From Bedellia somnulentella (taxonomy: Eukaryota > Arthropoda > Insecta > Lepidoptera > Bedelliidae), in NCBI GenBank assembly GCA_963576735.1, contig OY755177.1, positions 9,920,001 to 9,984,000 of the forward strand: a stretch of DNA of 64,000 bases. Reading direction: 5' to 3'. Below, piece after piece: positions 53,576 through 64,000 of the stretch. The position numbers were made by a program, and so were the translations under genes. A model generated the notes under the pieces. The model made no database searches. It was not told where the DNA came from and saw only the letters and a list, made by a program, of their open reading frames with translations. Numbering within the stretch: the stretch's first letter is position 1; every line of letters starts with the position of its first letter.

Positions 53576-53627
53576 AACTATTGTTTTTCGGATATTTTAA
53601 TCGCGTGTTATCACATTATTTTTAATT

Positions 53628-54130
53628 GATATAAAGAATAGGCGTCCTGGAAGATCTGCTCTGTGTGAACACACCTTCGACAAGCCAAACCACCACATGC
53701 GTTTTGACAAACCTACAATTCTAGCAAAAAAGAATCGATTGATACCTAAAATGATACGCGAAGCTATTGAAATAAAGAAACATCCAAACTTCAATAGAGA
53801 TGATGGTTTGCAATTACCACCTGCTTGAAACCCGATCATTAGCACAACTAAGCGAGGGAAGTACACTAGCAAGACTCCAGATATCATTAGCTCTTTTTGT
53901 ACATAACAAATATTAAATGCAAATGCAACTTAAATTTTGTGAAGGTAGTTAGTATTAATAATTTTATAGTGCTGTATAATTACAATTAACACCTCAGTCT
54001 TCCCGTGACCATGATAACTGAAAAGTTTTCGAAACGTCGGGCTTTAAAAATAATGTAATAACACGTGATTAAAATATCCGAAAATCAATTGTTGTTTTAA
54101 TTACAATGTGCAATCGTGAAAATCTTAGAA
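53628..54130 (+). mobile_element. Penelope-like element C-terminus and 3' region
   Basis: The plus frame reads CEHTFDKPNHHMRFDKPTIL, LIPKMIREAIEIKKHPNFNR and DDGLQLPPA, then TGA where Trp is expected, and continues NPIISTTKRGKYTSKTPDII in frame. The REAIEI.KHP.NFNR.DG...LP.AW motif is the end of the GIY-YIG endonuclease of arthropod Penelope elements. 53990-54040 downstream has the CCGTGACC...CGAAACGTCGGG block. Confidence 0.72.
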
Positions 54131-54495
54131 AATACTATGTAACTTAATTTGAGTACATTTAGGTAGGTATTCATTGTACATTAGAAAGCACGTCCGCAAT
54201 CGATATTATTAACTAATTGGCATGATGCTGAATTGATGACTTTATCACGGAATCAGTCTTCGCATTGTTGATTCATTGATGTACCTAAAGATACATCATC
54301 GATAAAACCTTAAACAAAGCGAAAATTACAACCTCTATTAAATTAGATAATATTTGTGAAAGAGTGGTAAGAAAAAATTTGGTAAGAAAGTTATTGGCCA
54401 AATTAGATTTTGAAGGTCACCTTAATGCGCTTTGAAGAAACTCTTTGATATTTGCTATATAATTTCTTATAAATACAGAGTAGCGTGAAGTATAA
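54131..54495. other. Unassigned AT-rich stretch
   Basis: Nothing recognised. Confidence 0.4.
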
Positions 54496-54978
54496 AGCGG
54501 CCAGTACACAATGGCCAGTGATGGGCCACGATCCGCAATGCACAATTGGAGAGAGAGATCACTTGGTGTTCACACAATGGCCCATTGCTCATTACTGCCT
54601 GGCAATCCACTTGCGATGGACGTCGAAGCAATTATGGCTGCAGCTATTTATTTATTATTATTTATGTAATTTATTTTATGTATGGTGCTATTAATGTTAT
54701 TTATACGTCATATAGTGATTTTAAATACATTTTGCAATAAATATTCCAAAAAAGTAAAAGTATCTTTGAGCGGCCGGTGACGAGCTAAACAATGGCCCAC
54801 TGTGGAAACACCACCGGCCACGCTACGCCACGATTCCTTTGAAGTGTGCCCGAAAAACCGAGAACTTCACCATTGCGCGCCACGATCGGCAATTGTCCGC
54901 CATCATGCACCATTGCCCCCTGTACACAGTGGCGATGGCAAGCAGTGGCCCATCATGGGCCATTGTGTACTGGCCGCT
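54496..54978 (+). mobile_element. 483-bp MITE with transposase-start stub
   Basis: TAA target duplication at 54493-54495 and 54979-54981. Terminal inverted repeats share 21 perfect bases starting AGCGGCCAGTACACAATGGCC, then 9 of the next 11. Much richer in GC than its surroundings. At 54616-54669 a short frame, MDVEAIMAAAIYLLLFM, resembles the start of Harbinger-type transposases, so this is probably a deletion derivative. Confidence 0.75.
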
Positions 54979-55014
54979 TAAGATACCTGTTATACGTCAG
55001 TGTATTTCTAGCAT

Positions 55015-55170
55015 CATATGAGTTGCAAGATATGGTGAATATTGCGTTTCAGAGAAAATAATGGGATACGAGAATGGGTTTACCTTCATAATATAAGATA
55101 GAAAAAAGTAGAACAAGTAGAAGAGTTTATATATCTGGAAAATTTATGTAATAAAACTGGTAGATATAAG
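55015..55170 (+). pseudogene. RTE internal fragment
   Basis: GAGTTGCAAGATATGGTGAA (ELQDMVNIA) and AAAGTAGAACAAGTAGAAGAG (KVEQVEEFIYL) match the RTE region after YADD, with deletions between. Confidence 0.62.
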
Positions 55171-55925
55171 AATAAATATTTAATCGAAAATGCAATTATC
55201 ATAATGACTTAAAAAATCATTTTCGTTATAGATTTGTGATGATTACAAAATGAAAAATTATGATTAATCGTTTAATTACTCTTTTTGTAATTAGCCCTAG
55301 TGATTTCTTGTATACTGAGATTGAGCGTACAAATGTCTAAATGATAAACTAAAAAACTACTTCAAACGCAAAAGTCTTTATTGTTAAACGTACTGGCTCA
55401 CCCAATCAATATGAAACTTACAGATAGAACTGACTTCAGCTTTTTCTCTTCGTCTCTGAGAAGCTTAAATGTTACGTTGCTTTATTTTTCTCAGTAACGA
55501 ATGTAGGTTGCGATTCAACTATTTTATAGTAGAACTGCATTAAGAATTGGAAAAACTAATTCCCGGTTAAGTTTAGTCCTAGATAGAGGTTATTAAAATC
55601 TTTAATTTATAATTAGGTCCTTTTTGGTTTTTCTTATCTGCTTTCACGTATATAATTTGACACTTACAGCGTTCACAAGCAATCGGCTTGAGCCTACGCT
55701 AATTAGTATTATTTGGCCGTAGTCTAATACGCTGGTTTAGTAAGAGTTGGCAGATCAACGGCTACTACTGTGAAATTAGCCACAACCGACGACGAATTAA
55801 CATGTCCTCCGAGAAACGTAATCATCCTTTTTTTTGGACACTCAGATGATTCAGCTGGCAATGTTGAATTCGTGAGCTGATCCTCGGATAATGGAACCCG
55901 AGATCTCCAGATTGTAAGCTCAGCA
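55171..55925. other. Unassigned
   Basis: 55630-55925 is slightly GC-richer (ATCGGCTTGAGCCTACGCTA) but gives no gene or known repeat. Confidence 0.38.
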
Positions 55926-55929
55926 CTCT

Positions 55930-56220
55930 ACTACTGCCAGGGAGCAGAGTGAGCGTGAGAGAACCACCCCTTCTCATCCGGCAGACACGAGTTCAATCCT
56001 GAGATGAGCCTACACTAATGCGTCTTTTCGTGCGTGTGGTTAATTTACCAAGGTTTAAATATCGTGAAAAAACCCATAGCGCTTAGTTTTACTTCGTCAG
56101 GTGACAGACACTGTATTGGTACGTGAATGGTGACCAAAAATTACACACGATGTTCAGACGTATTATAACCTCTATCACCCCTTATATACGTGGAAATACG
56201 GCATAAACGATAAATTTAGT
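55930..56220 (+). mobile_element. Old SINE-a copy
   Basis: GAGTTCAATCCTGAGATGAG, GCGTGTGGTTAATTTACCAA and CCTCTATCACCCCTTATATAC follow SINE-a order. Confidence 0.5.
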
Positions 56221-56528
56221 AGTTAGTAGAATCGGCCTCCAAGTTCATCCGTTACACGCTGAAGTCAGCAACATCACGTTAACCTACTTTACCAAGGAAC
56301 ACGTAACTAATAATAATAACACTCGTCTTCCCCTATTATCTTGATCCTTCATTTGAAAGCATATATGTTCGCGGGACATACAAGGATACTGATTATACTT
56401 TTCGAAACAGTAAAACATTTATTGGTGTCCATTATTGAGATCTTAAGTTTAACGTTCATGTGATAGGTACTTATTATTTTAATTTACCTTGGGACAAAAA
56501 CTGAATAGGTTCATATTTTTTAAAATTA

Positions 56529-56668
56529 ACGCCCGATTTCTGAATTGAGTATTCCAGCTGAGAACAACTTAAGTATCGTTCTGTCGCATTGAAATCTTAA
56601 CAACTGAATGAGACAAAACGATACTTAAGTCGTTCTCAGCTTGAATACTCAATTCAGAAATCGAGCGT
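56529..56668. mobile_element. 140-bp palindromic MITE
   Basis: CGATTTCTGAATTGAGTATT and GCTGAGAACAACTTAAGTATCG are answered by the reverse complement with few mismatches around an unpaired centre at about 56590-56610. No coding potential. Confidence 0.82.
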
Positions 56669-56989
56669 ACATCTAATATACAAAATTCACAGTGTTTATC
56701 ATCAAATTCTTCCAAAACGGCTGAACCGATTTAAATGAAATTTTGCATACACATTTGATATGTCTGGGACTAGGTTTATAATTATTTAAATATTACTAAA
56801 TGATCAGAATCTTAATTTTATTATTAGACTATTAAATATCTTGCAATAATTTAAATGGCAAAACAACGTTAGCCGGGTTAGCTAATTTTTTTCATAAAAA
56901 CGTTCCTACCTGAGAGCCCAATTTATGAACATATACCTGCTGACATACTACTCTGATTAATGTTAAAAATAAAATACTAATTAACGCCA

Positions 56990-58754
56990 CTTCTACCCAT
57001 ACTTTACCAGATTTCCTTTCCGACCCTAATAAAATAAATGAACACTTTTTAAATATCCCCAACTTAAAAACAGTCCCGATATCAGAAATGACTTACTTTG
57101 AGTACCATAGGTTTGGTCAGTCGTCTTTTACCATACAGAAGGTTACAGAAAATGACGTACTTAAGCTTATAAAGTCCATTCCTTCAAACGCCATAGGTAA
57201 TGATGGTATTAGCCGAGAAATGATCTTACTTACTATACCTTATTCACTCTAAGTAATTACTGCGATCATAAATTTTTCCATTTCTTCATCATCTGTACCC
57301 ACTCTCTTCAAAACTGCTTTGGTTAATCCCTTACCTGAAAATAGTGATCCCAAACAATACAAAGATCTTAGGCCTATAAGTATATTACCATATCTGTCAA
57401 AAGTGCTGGAGAAAACTATATATACACAGTTGGTAAAATATATAGAGAGTAATAATATTCTTCCGTCGCTACAGTCAGGGTTTCGCCGGGGTCGAGGAAC
57501 AGTTACAGCGTTACTGGATGTCACAGACAATATATTGGCTGACCAAGATCATGGTCTTGGAACACTTTTGATTCTTCTTGACTGCTCAAGAGCATTTGAT
57601 TGCATTTCTCGACCATTACTCTTATCTAAACTGACTTATTATGGAGTTGACTCAAAGGCTATAACCTGGTTTGATAGTTACCTTTCAAACCGGATTCAAT
57701 CCGTTAAGCTGCAGTTAAGTGATGGTAAGCAAGTAGTGTCAGAACCCAAAATTGTCTTGCATGGTGTTCCACAGGGATCGATATTAGGCCCATTATTATT
57801 TATTATTTTTACAGCGGACTTAGCTAATTCTATTGAGAATAGTCACTATCATTTTTATGCTGATGATGTACAGCTGTATATTTCAGTAATCCCTGATGAA
57901 ATAGAACACTCAGTTCAAGCCTTAAATAATGATCTAAATAGTGTATCTCATTGGTGCGAAAAGAATGCTTTGCTGATTAATCCACTGAAATCAAAATTTA
58001 TGGTATTGGGAAGTAAATCACAAATTACTAAAATTACAGCGCATGAACCTGTTATAAATATTTTAGACCAAAATATAGAGCGAGTAAACGTCACTCGGAA
58101 TCTAGGGCTTGAGTTTGACTGTGAATTGCGCTTTGTAAAACATGTTGACAATTTGATCAGAAACTGCTTTTACCGACTGAAAATTTTGAACAAAATTCGT
58201 AGTTACATCTCTGAAAGAGCCCGTATAACTCTTTGTGAATCAGTTATACTATCAGTACTTAATTATGCTGATATCGTTTATGGACCTAGGCTTCTATCAT
58301 CATCGGAGAGGCAGATACAAAGTGTACAAAATGCCTGCTATAGGTTTTGTTTCGATGTACCTCCAAGAAGCCATATATCACCATTGCTCAATAACTCATC
58401 GTTATTCTTAATATGAGCTCCCGCAGGTGCCTTCATACTGCTTCGTTGATGTATGATGTCATTAAATTTAAAACTCCTGAATACCTGTTTGAAAAATTAA
58501 GGTATTCTAAATTTCATGAGTTCTATCCCACCCGTACTACACTGGAACCATTAGCAATACACCCTCATCGCACCGTGGCTTTCACTGGAAGTTTTCGCTA
58601 TCACGCTACAAAGTGTTGGAACAATATCCCTCCACCCATTAGAGAATCTACCAGTAAATTTAAATTTAAAAAATTACTGAAGTCCCATTTACTTCAAATA
58701 CAAAAGTTAAATATACCGAAATGCTTTGCACAATCAGTTGTCAACTTTCAGTGA
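56990..58754 (+). pseudogene. LINE reverse transcriptase, one stop and one frameshift
   Basis: The frame before 57252 (INEHFLNIPNLKTVPISEMT, SIPSNAIGNDGISREMI) continues through an in-frame TAA into KTALVNPLPENSDPKQYKDL, RPISILPYLSKVLEK, ILLDCSRAFDCIS (motif A), GVPQGSILGPLLFIIFTADL (B), HFYADDVQLYISV (C) and NLGLEFDCELRFVKHVDN. At about 58410 the frame shifts by one into SSRRCLHTASLMYDVIKFKT and SFRYHATKCWNNIPPPIRES. The catalytic residues themselves are intact. Confidence 0.85.
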
Positions 58755-59157
58755 AAGAGGGTATGGATTAGTGAACTTCTTTTTCAAATTTGTTTATATT
58801 TATTAATTATATTGTATGTTTTAATTTTATTCTGATTTTTTTAAATGTCTCTATTATACTGTATGTTTTAATTGTAGCCGGATTTTTAATTGAATTTTTG
58901 TTCTGTTTAGGATTATTTTAACCGTAAGTTTTATATTTGTAAATATTTTTCACGTCAATGGCAGATGCTCAATTACTATTTTTTGTTAAAAGTTTGTGTT
59001 TTAGGCTATACCTGAAAATCAGTGTTTTTGCTATACAGCATTTACAAACGCTGAGTTATGGCCTAGTTTGTGTTACCATAGCACACATACCTTGCACATA
59101 TCTACTTTGTTTGTTACTTTTTAATTGTTTTTTTTTTAGAAAATGTTTACCCTGTTT

Positions 59158-59785
59158 TTTAGGGTTCCGTAGCCAAATGGCAAAAACGGGACCCTTATAG
59201 ATTCGTCATGTCTGTCCGTCTGTCCGTCCGTCCGTCCGTATGTCACAGCCAGTTTATTCCGAAACTATAAGAACTACATTGTATAAAATTGGTGCGTAGA
59301 TGTATTCTGTAAACCGCATTAAGATTTTAAAATAAAATCTGAAAACAAAACCAAAATTTTTAGGGTTCCCCATACATAGAACTGAAACTCAAATTTTTTT
59401 TTTCATCAAACTTATACGTGTGGGGTATCTATCAAAAGGTATTTGAAAATGATGTTGAGGTTTCTTATATCATTTTTTTCAAAACTGAATAGTTTGTGCG
59501 AGAGACTTTTTCAAAGTGGTAAAATGTGTGTCCCCCCCCGTAACTTCTAAAATATGGGCATGATAAAACTGAAAAAAATATATGATGTGTATTACTATAC
59601 AAACTACTAACGAAAATTGGTTTGAATGAGATCTAGCCCGTAGTTCTATTTTTAAACGTCATAAATCAAATTACTTACCTAATTTGGCTCCCATGATTTT
59701 CACACAAACGGGATTTTCTATATATATGATAGTACGGAACCCTTAGTGCGCGATCCGACTCGCACTTGGCCGGTTTTTTTTATAT
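59158..59785 (+). mobile_element. Lepidopteran 'AGGGTTCCGTA' repeat inserted in LINE 3' UTR
   Basis: Starts TAGGGTTCCGTAGCCAAATGG, has GGGACCCTTATAG and a GTCCGTCC run, and ends CGATCCGACTCGCACTTGGCCGGTTTTTT. This repeat is widespread in Lepidoptera; its class (MITE or Helitron-like) is not settled by this sequence. Confidence 0.62.
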
Positions 59786-59862
59786 TTCTTGTAATGTATG
59801 TAACTATATGACTGTTATGATAACATGAATAAAGATTTTATCTATCTATCTATCTATCTATA

Positions 59863-60240
59863 TACACAATCCAAAAAAAAAACAAATCAAACAACTGGTT
59901 TTATATTTATTTAAACAGAATATACATAAAATATAGACAACTGTTTTTTTGCAGGGACATTGCTATCAACTTAGTATTGCTTTGAATCTTCACCGAATGA
60001 TGATGAATAGAAACAGGATTCCAATATATTGCAGTGTGAGATGATTATTGATGCAGGTTTAAATTTGAAGCAAGCTCGTTTTGGTGGATACACGATATCC
60101 ATCCATACCGTCTATCAATTCTGTATTAATCGATTGGGTCTAGAAACGGAGCAACGCTGAATTTCCTAGTAAGTTGAAAAAAGGAGGATATAATGACGAT
60201 GTAATGTACCTGGATGACTTACTTATTTAATTAGTGATAA
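59863..60240. other. Unassigned
   Basis: No recognised feature. Confidence 0.4.
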
Positions 60241-60244
60241 ATTA

Positions 60245-60462
60245 CTAATGCCGAGTAGTGCCGTCAGTATTCCTTTCTACCCACTGATATGGGGTTTTAT
60301 AAGTGGTTTTTGGGCGATGAGCTTGGAGATCCGTCACCAACGATACTTTATCTCTATCATACTCTCCCCTATCAACTTCCAAATGTGGCTGAAGAGTTTC
60401 AAGTTCTGCAGCTCTGGCTACCTCTTATGGGATTAATTGCCGTATGTGTATGTATATAGATA
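60245..60462 (+). mobile_element. SINE-b copy, 5' end worn
   Basis: GCCGAGTAGTGCCGTCAGTA, AAGTGGTTTTTGGGCGATGA and TTAATTGCCGTATGTGTATG. Confidence 0.6.
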
Positions 60463-60544
60463 AATTACTCTGAAAACAAACGTAAAAGTCTTCAAATTGT
60501 GTGCATAAAAACCTTTTATTTGAGGAAACATACATATACATGAC

Positions 60545-60868
60545 TATCTCCGTGGCCTAGCGGTTAAGCGCTTGGTTTCAAGTACGGAGGTCTCGGGTTC
60601 GATTCCCGAGGGGTGGTAACCTTACGAATTAAATTTGTAAGAATAAACCCAGTTTGGAAGGATATTGCAGGCTTGAATCAACTGATCATCCGAAAATTAA
60701 GATGATTCCGTGCTTCGGAGGGCACGTTAAGCCGTCGGTCCCGGCTACTATTACGGTAGTAGTCGTTAGTCTGCCAACCCGCAATTGGCCAGCGGACTAT
60801 GGCCAAATCGCCCTGTATAGGGTAAGGTCGAGCCCCTTGGAGGGGACATATATGGGCTGTGAGGTGAG
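60545..60868 (+). mobile_element. tRNA-headed SINE of a third type (SINE-d)
   Basis: Head TCCGTGGCCTAGCGGTTAAG with B-box GGGTTCGATTCCCGAGG, followed by the body motif GTGCTTCGGAGGGCACGTTA and GCCGTCGGTCCCGGCTAC, which is very common in Lepidoptera. It ends next to the ATAC tail of the SINE-b that follows. Confidence 0.75.
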
Positions 60869-61122
60869 GTACATATACATACATAAATATACTCACGGCT
60901 ATAAATCCCTAGAAGGGGTAGCCAGAGATAACGAACTAGAAACTCCTCAGCCAATTTTGGAAAACTGAGTGGGGAAAAGATGGTTAAATAAAGGTTGTTC
61001 GTGATGGGTCTCCAACCGCATCGCCCAAAAATCCCTTAAAAGTCCCTCTTAGTTAGTTAGTCGCCTCTTACACCCACCGGAAGAAATGGGGTAGTGCTAT
61101 TCTAAGCCAAGACTACACAGCA
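60869..61122 (-). mobile_element. SINE-b copy
   Basis: ACATAAATATACTCACGGCT to CCAAGACTACACAGC; nearly whole. Confidence 0.7.
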
Positions 61123-63361
61123 AACAGGAAACATATTTTTGCTATGTTATTTATAAATATGAAACCTCGTTTTAAATTCATACCATAAAAGCATTCAAAT
61201 CCTATCTAATTCTGGCAAAAACAGAAAACAAATAACTTAGCAAAATTTTAATTAAATCTTGTTCCCTAGACAGTCAGGCAAAGTTTAATTTACATACCAC
61301 AATTACCGTTATATCTTCAGGTTCTACTTGTTTTACAGAACTATTACCATACACAATTACGTACTATTTTAGCTTAATTTCTGTTTGGATAAACATAAAT
61401 TATATAAACGATCCACATTTATTGTGTGTTTAATTTAAAAGTACCTTAAAAGCGAGAAAAGTTTTCATTTAGAATTTCACAACTAGATTAGTTGCAATAA
61501 GAGTGTAGTGTAAAAGTGACCCTGCAAAAAGTCTTACTTTAAGGCTATCAAAACATAACATACCCTGATGTAGCCATGGACTGTGCAACATTCTACAAAA
61601 TTCCTTGGTCCATTCCAATTCTTTATGAAGATAGTAAGTATTTAAATATCGCGAATTTATCATTTAGCCCACGTTAACACCTTTCTATTTATGGTTTTAT
61701 ATATAAATATCTGAAGAGCGACAACATTATCATACTGATCTCCAAGTATTATTTATATCATTATAGATAGACAATAAAACAGTTAAGTAAAAAAATCTCA
61801 TTTAAGTTAAACTAAATGACTTAGTTTCACAGAGGCTTATAAAATATAGTTACAATAACAACTATTCAATCTGCAATCGATCGATTAAATCGATCACCAA
61901 CAACCTAGGTCATCTTCACCATTTTCAACTTCCAAAGATGGCCAATGCATTGTAAGTTATTATTTCTTAACGTAACGTTCTTTGGCACTACACATAATGA
62001 ACTCTTTAAATTAACCATACGTATAATTTAATAAAAGAACCGAGTAACCGTACCTCTAAGCTTAAACTAATTGCTGAAACGTTCCACGTAGAGTGTACAG
62101 TATGTTTTTGCGTTAAATATTCAGTGAGTGAATGTTTTAATATAGAAATATGTCAGTCTTGTGTGTTGTTTTTAGGAGTATATTGTTCCCGAGTCATTTT
62201 GGTTGGTAAGTGAGCCTGAAACGGCCTTGTCAGGTCACGTAGACGTCAGGGTACAAAACACAAAGGCTCGTCTTGTACGCCCTAACTCCGAATAAATATT
62301 AGTTTAGTTTGGTCCCGAGGGCTTTTCCTTATTACTCATAATTCAGACGGAATATTCAAATATTCTGCGCGGTTAGGGTGCTGCCATAATGCTGTTTAAT
62401 AACATTGATGAGTATTTTATTTAACATTTAATTTGATGAGAAATATACGATTTCAATGTTGGATTTTTTTGCATGGTAGGTAAAGTTAGTAAACGTTTCT
62501 AATCAAAATAGTTAGTTAACAAATGAAACAAAATAAAATAAATTGGTTTATAAATATATATCCAGGCCACAGCAGACTATGTGAAAAGTATGTTAGTGTG
62601 ATAGTTTTCAAAGTGATGATGATCGGTGCAGGAGCTCAACGTCTAACGTTTGTTAAATATATAAAATAATGGCAAGTAGTCCCACAACAGGGTAGCCAGA
62701 GCCACGAATGTAGAAAATAAACAGCTGTGTGGCAGCACCTTAAGGCAATAGGAACTGTGATTTGTAAGCATCTTTCCTTTTTAATTATATTCATTTTACT
62801 AGTTCAAATCGAAATCATTTGGATTATTTAGGAAGAGAAAAGGCTGAAAATATTTAACGTAACAGTTGGTGCATTATGCAAAACAATGTTTTCCTTATAA
62901 GTAAAGTTAATTTGGATTTTTTTACTAAAAGCTTACTTTCTGCCCAACCTTTCAATGAATAGTTCAACAAACTAGAGACGTATTAAAAACTTGTAGTTGA
63001 GATATTCTACATTAACCTAACAACTGATAAAAAACAATAAAATTAAATTAAACATTCTACAAGATTACTGTAAATTTTATTTAAAGACGCATAAATATAT
63101 GTCACGTGCTAAAACAAGCGTGACTGACTGACTGTACTTGATATAAATTTATTCTCTCTATAAGAGTTATAGTTGATGCGGGATCGATCTATCACACAGT
63201 GGAGTTGCTAGCGACAGTTTAGTATGGAACGTGCCGACTGTCGCGCAGCTTCCTTTGGTGAGACGGTACTCCATCATGGATTGCGAATAAAGCTGAAATA
63301 GACTATAGTTCTATAAACTAGAGAAAAATGAAACACTTAGAGCCAAAATATACTTAGCTGT
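61123..63361. other. Unassigned, 2.2 kb
   Basis: Weak SINE-b traces at 61885-61950 and 62675-62730. A short minus frame (61625-61560: ELEWTKEFCRMLHSPWLHQ) has a GTATGT donor-like end but no family. 63170-63300 is GC-richer, with an AATAAAGC signal, and could be an LTR end; not supported further. Confidence 0.35.
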
Positions 63362-64000
63362 GTCTCAGGAATGATAGCTCAGTGGTTAGAACACACGCAT
63401 ATCATGTAGGGAGGCGTCTGTTCGATCCCCGGAGTTGGGCCTACACCAATGTGTCTTCTAAATTCATATTTGTGGTTAATTTATCTTGGTTGTTAACGGT
63501 GGGGGAAAACATACTGAGGAAACCTACATGACTAAATTTTATATAATCTAAAATATCTGCCAATTAAGGATTATTGAATGGATCAACCACAAAATTTAAT
63601 CAATTTCATAATGAAAACGTTTGAAATCGGTTTGAGTGGATGCGCAAAAACGGAGTGCCAGTAACATGTATTGTGGATTGTCGATAGTTCGGCAAACAAT
63701 AAAGGTTTGTTAACGAATCCAATGAAACGGCAACAGACAAACAGAATTAGTCGATAATTGTCAGCGCCGTGGCAGTCGTGCACTCCATTTTCACTGGAAC
63801 TACGTCCAAGTAAACCCGTTTTTGCGGAAGTGATTGTGTTTTATTGATCTCAACTGAAATGTTTTGACAAATTTTGTTTTATCTGATTACTGAAATTGAT
63901 GTACCAATGGCCAATGCTCATACATTCCATTTTAGGCTTATTTGTGTAAGCTCAGGATTTTAAAACAGCGACACAGTTGACTCCCTACTTGAAAAGATCA
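63362..64000 (-). repeat. Inverted duplication, copy 2 (partner 40593-41235)
   Basis: Reads reversed as TGATCTTTTCAAGTAGGGAG ... TTTCAGTTGAGATCAATAAA ... YRLILFVCCRFIGFVNKPLL frame ... SINE-a-like body and head (AATGATAGCTCAGTGGTTAG at 63372). It runs off the right edge of the window. Overall divergence from copy 1 is about ten percent by eye. Confidence 0.65.

Larger units (their letters stand above)
56880..59862 (+). mobile_element. LINE with broken ORF2 and interrupted 3' UTR
   Basis: From the RT region through to AACATGAATAAAGATTTTAT and TATC repeats at 59838-59862. The 3' UTR is split by an insertion at 59158-59785. The clade is probably CR1/Jockey group, like the fragment at 40020-40454. 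Endonuclease and ORF1 are missing. Confidence 0.72.

Noticed and set aside
60545..60620. A functional tRNA gene
   Set aside because: The sequence continues into the common lepidopteran SINE body; stems are imperfect.

Overview
The window looks like a piece of a lepidopteran (moth or butterfly) nuclear genome. It is AT-rich and intron-rich. It is crowded with repeats typical of that order: Helitrons ending in a GC-rich hairpin plus CTAG, tRNA-headed SINEs, RTE, Dong and other non-LTR retrotransposons, Penelope and Harbinger-type MITEs. No bacterial-type operons, rRNA or CRISPR arrays are visible. Most long open frames are transposon remnants.

The cellular genes I can support are odorant receptor (OR, 7tm_6) genes on the minus strand, arranged head to tail. 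Gene B runs from about 30275 down to 20059. Seven exons join in consistent phase and end in a normal OR C-terminus. The exon for the sixth membrane region was not found, and no ATG precedes the first exon in frame. Gene A has exon 1 at 13111-12994, exon 2 at 2087-1903 and exon 3 at 990-827, then leaves the window on the left. Its first intron of about 10.9 kb holds several LINEs and a Helitron. Each gene carries a broken local duplicate of part of one exon (2373-2620 and 27097-27200). A possible third OR relic lies at 35571-35672, against a Helitron end.

Layout. 0-13 kb: gene A exons among a 5'-truncated RTE element, a Helitron and a nearly complete endonuclease-RT LINE with one frameshift (9583-12912). 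13-20 kb: SINEs, a small Helitron, a Harbinger-type element and long plain stretches. 20-30 kb: gene B, with a nested SINE/LTR/SINE block at about 24 kb. 30-44 kb: SINEs, a 2.3 kb Helitron with an internal tandem duplication, a second Helitron in inverse orientation to the one at 6.5 kb, and a LINE 3' end. 44-51 kb: an unidentified TIR transposon, then a long inverted-repeat element holding a Dong-like LINE in TAA repeats. 51-59.9 kb: a second Harbinger-type element, a Penelope remnant, a 483-bp MITE, a palindromic MITE and a broken LINE. 59.9-64 kb: SINEs and one arm of an inverted duplication shared with 40.6-41.2 kb.

The genes do not form a pathway here. The biological theme is a small OR cluster evolving by tandem duplication inside heavily transposon-invaded DNA. 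All calls come from reading the sequence and from family knowledge; no searches were run, and many SINE borders are accurate only to about 10-20 bases.
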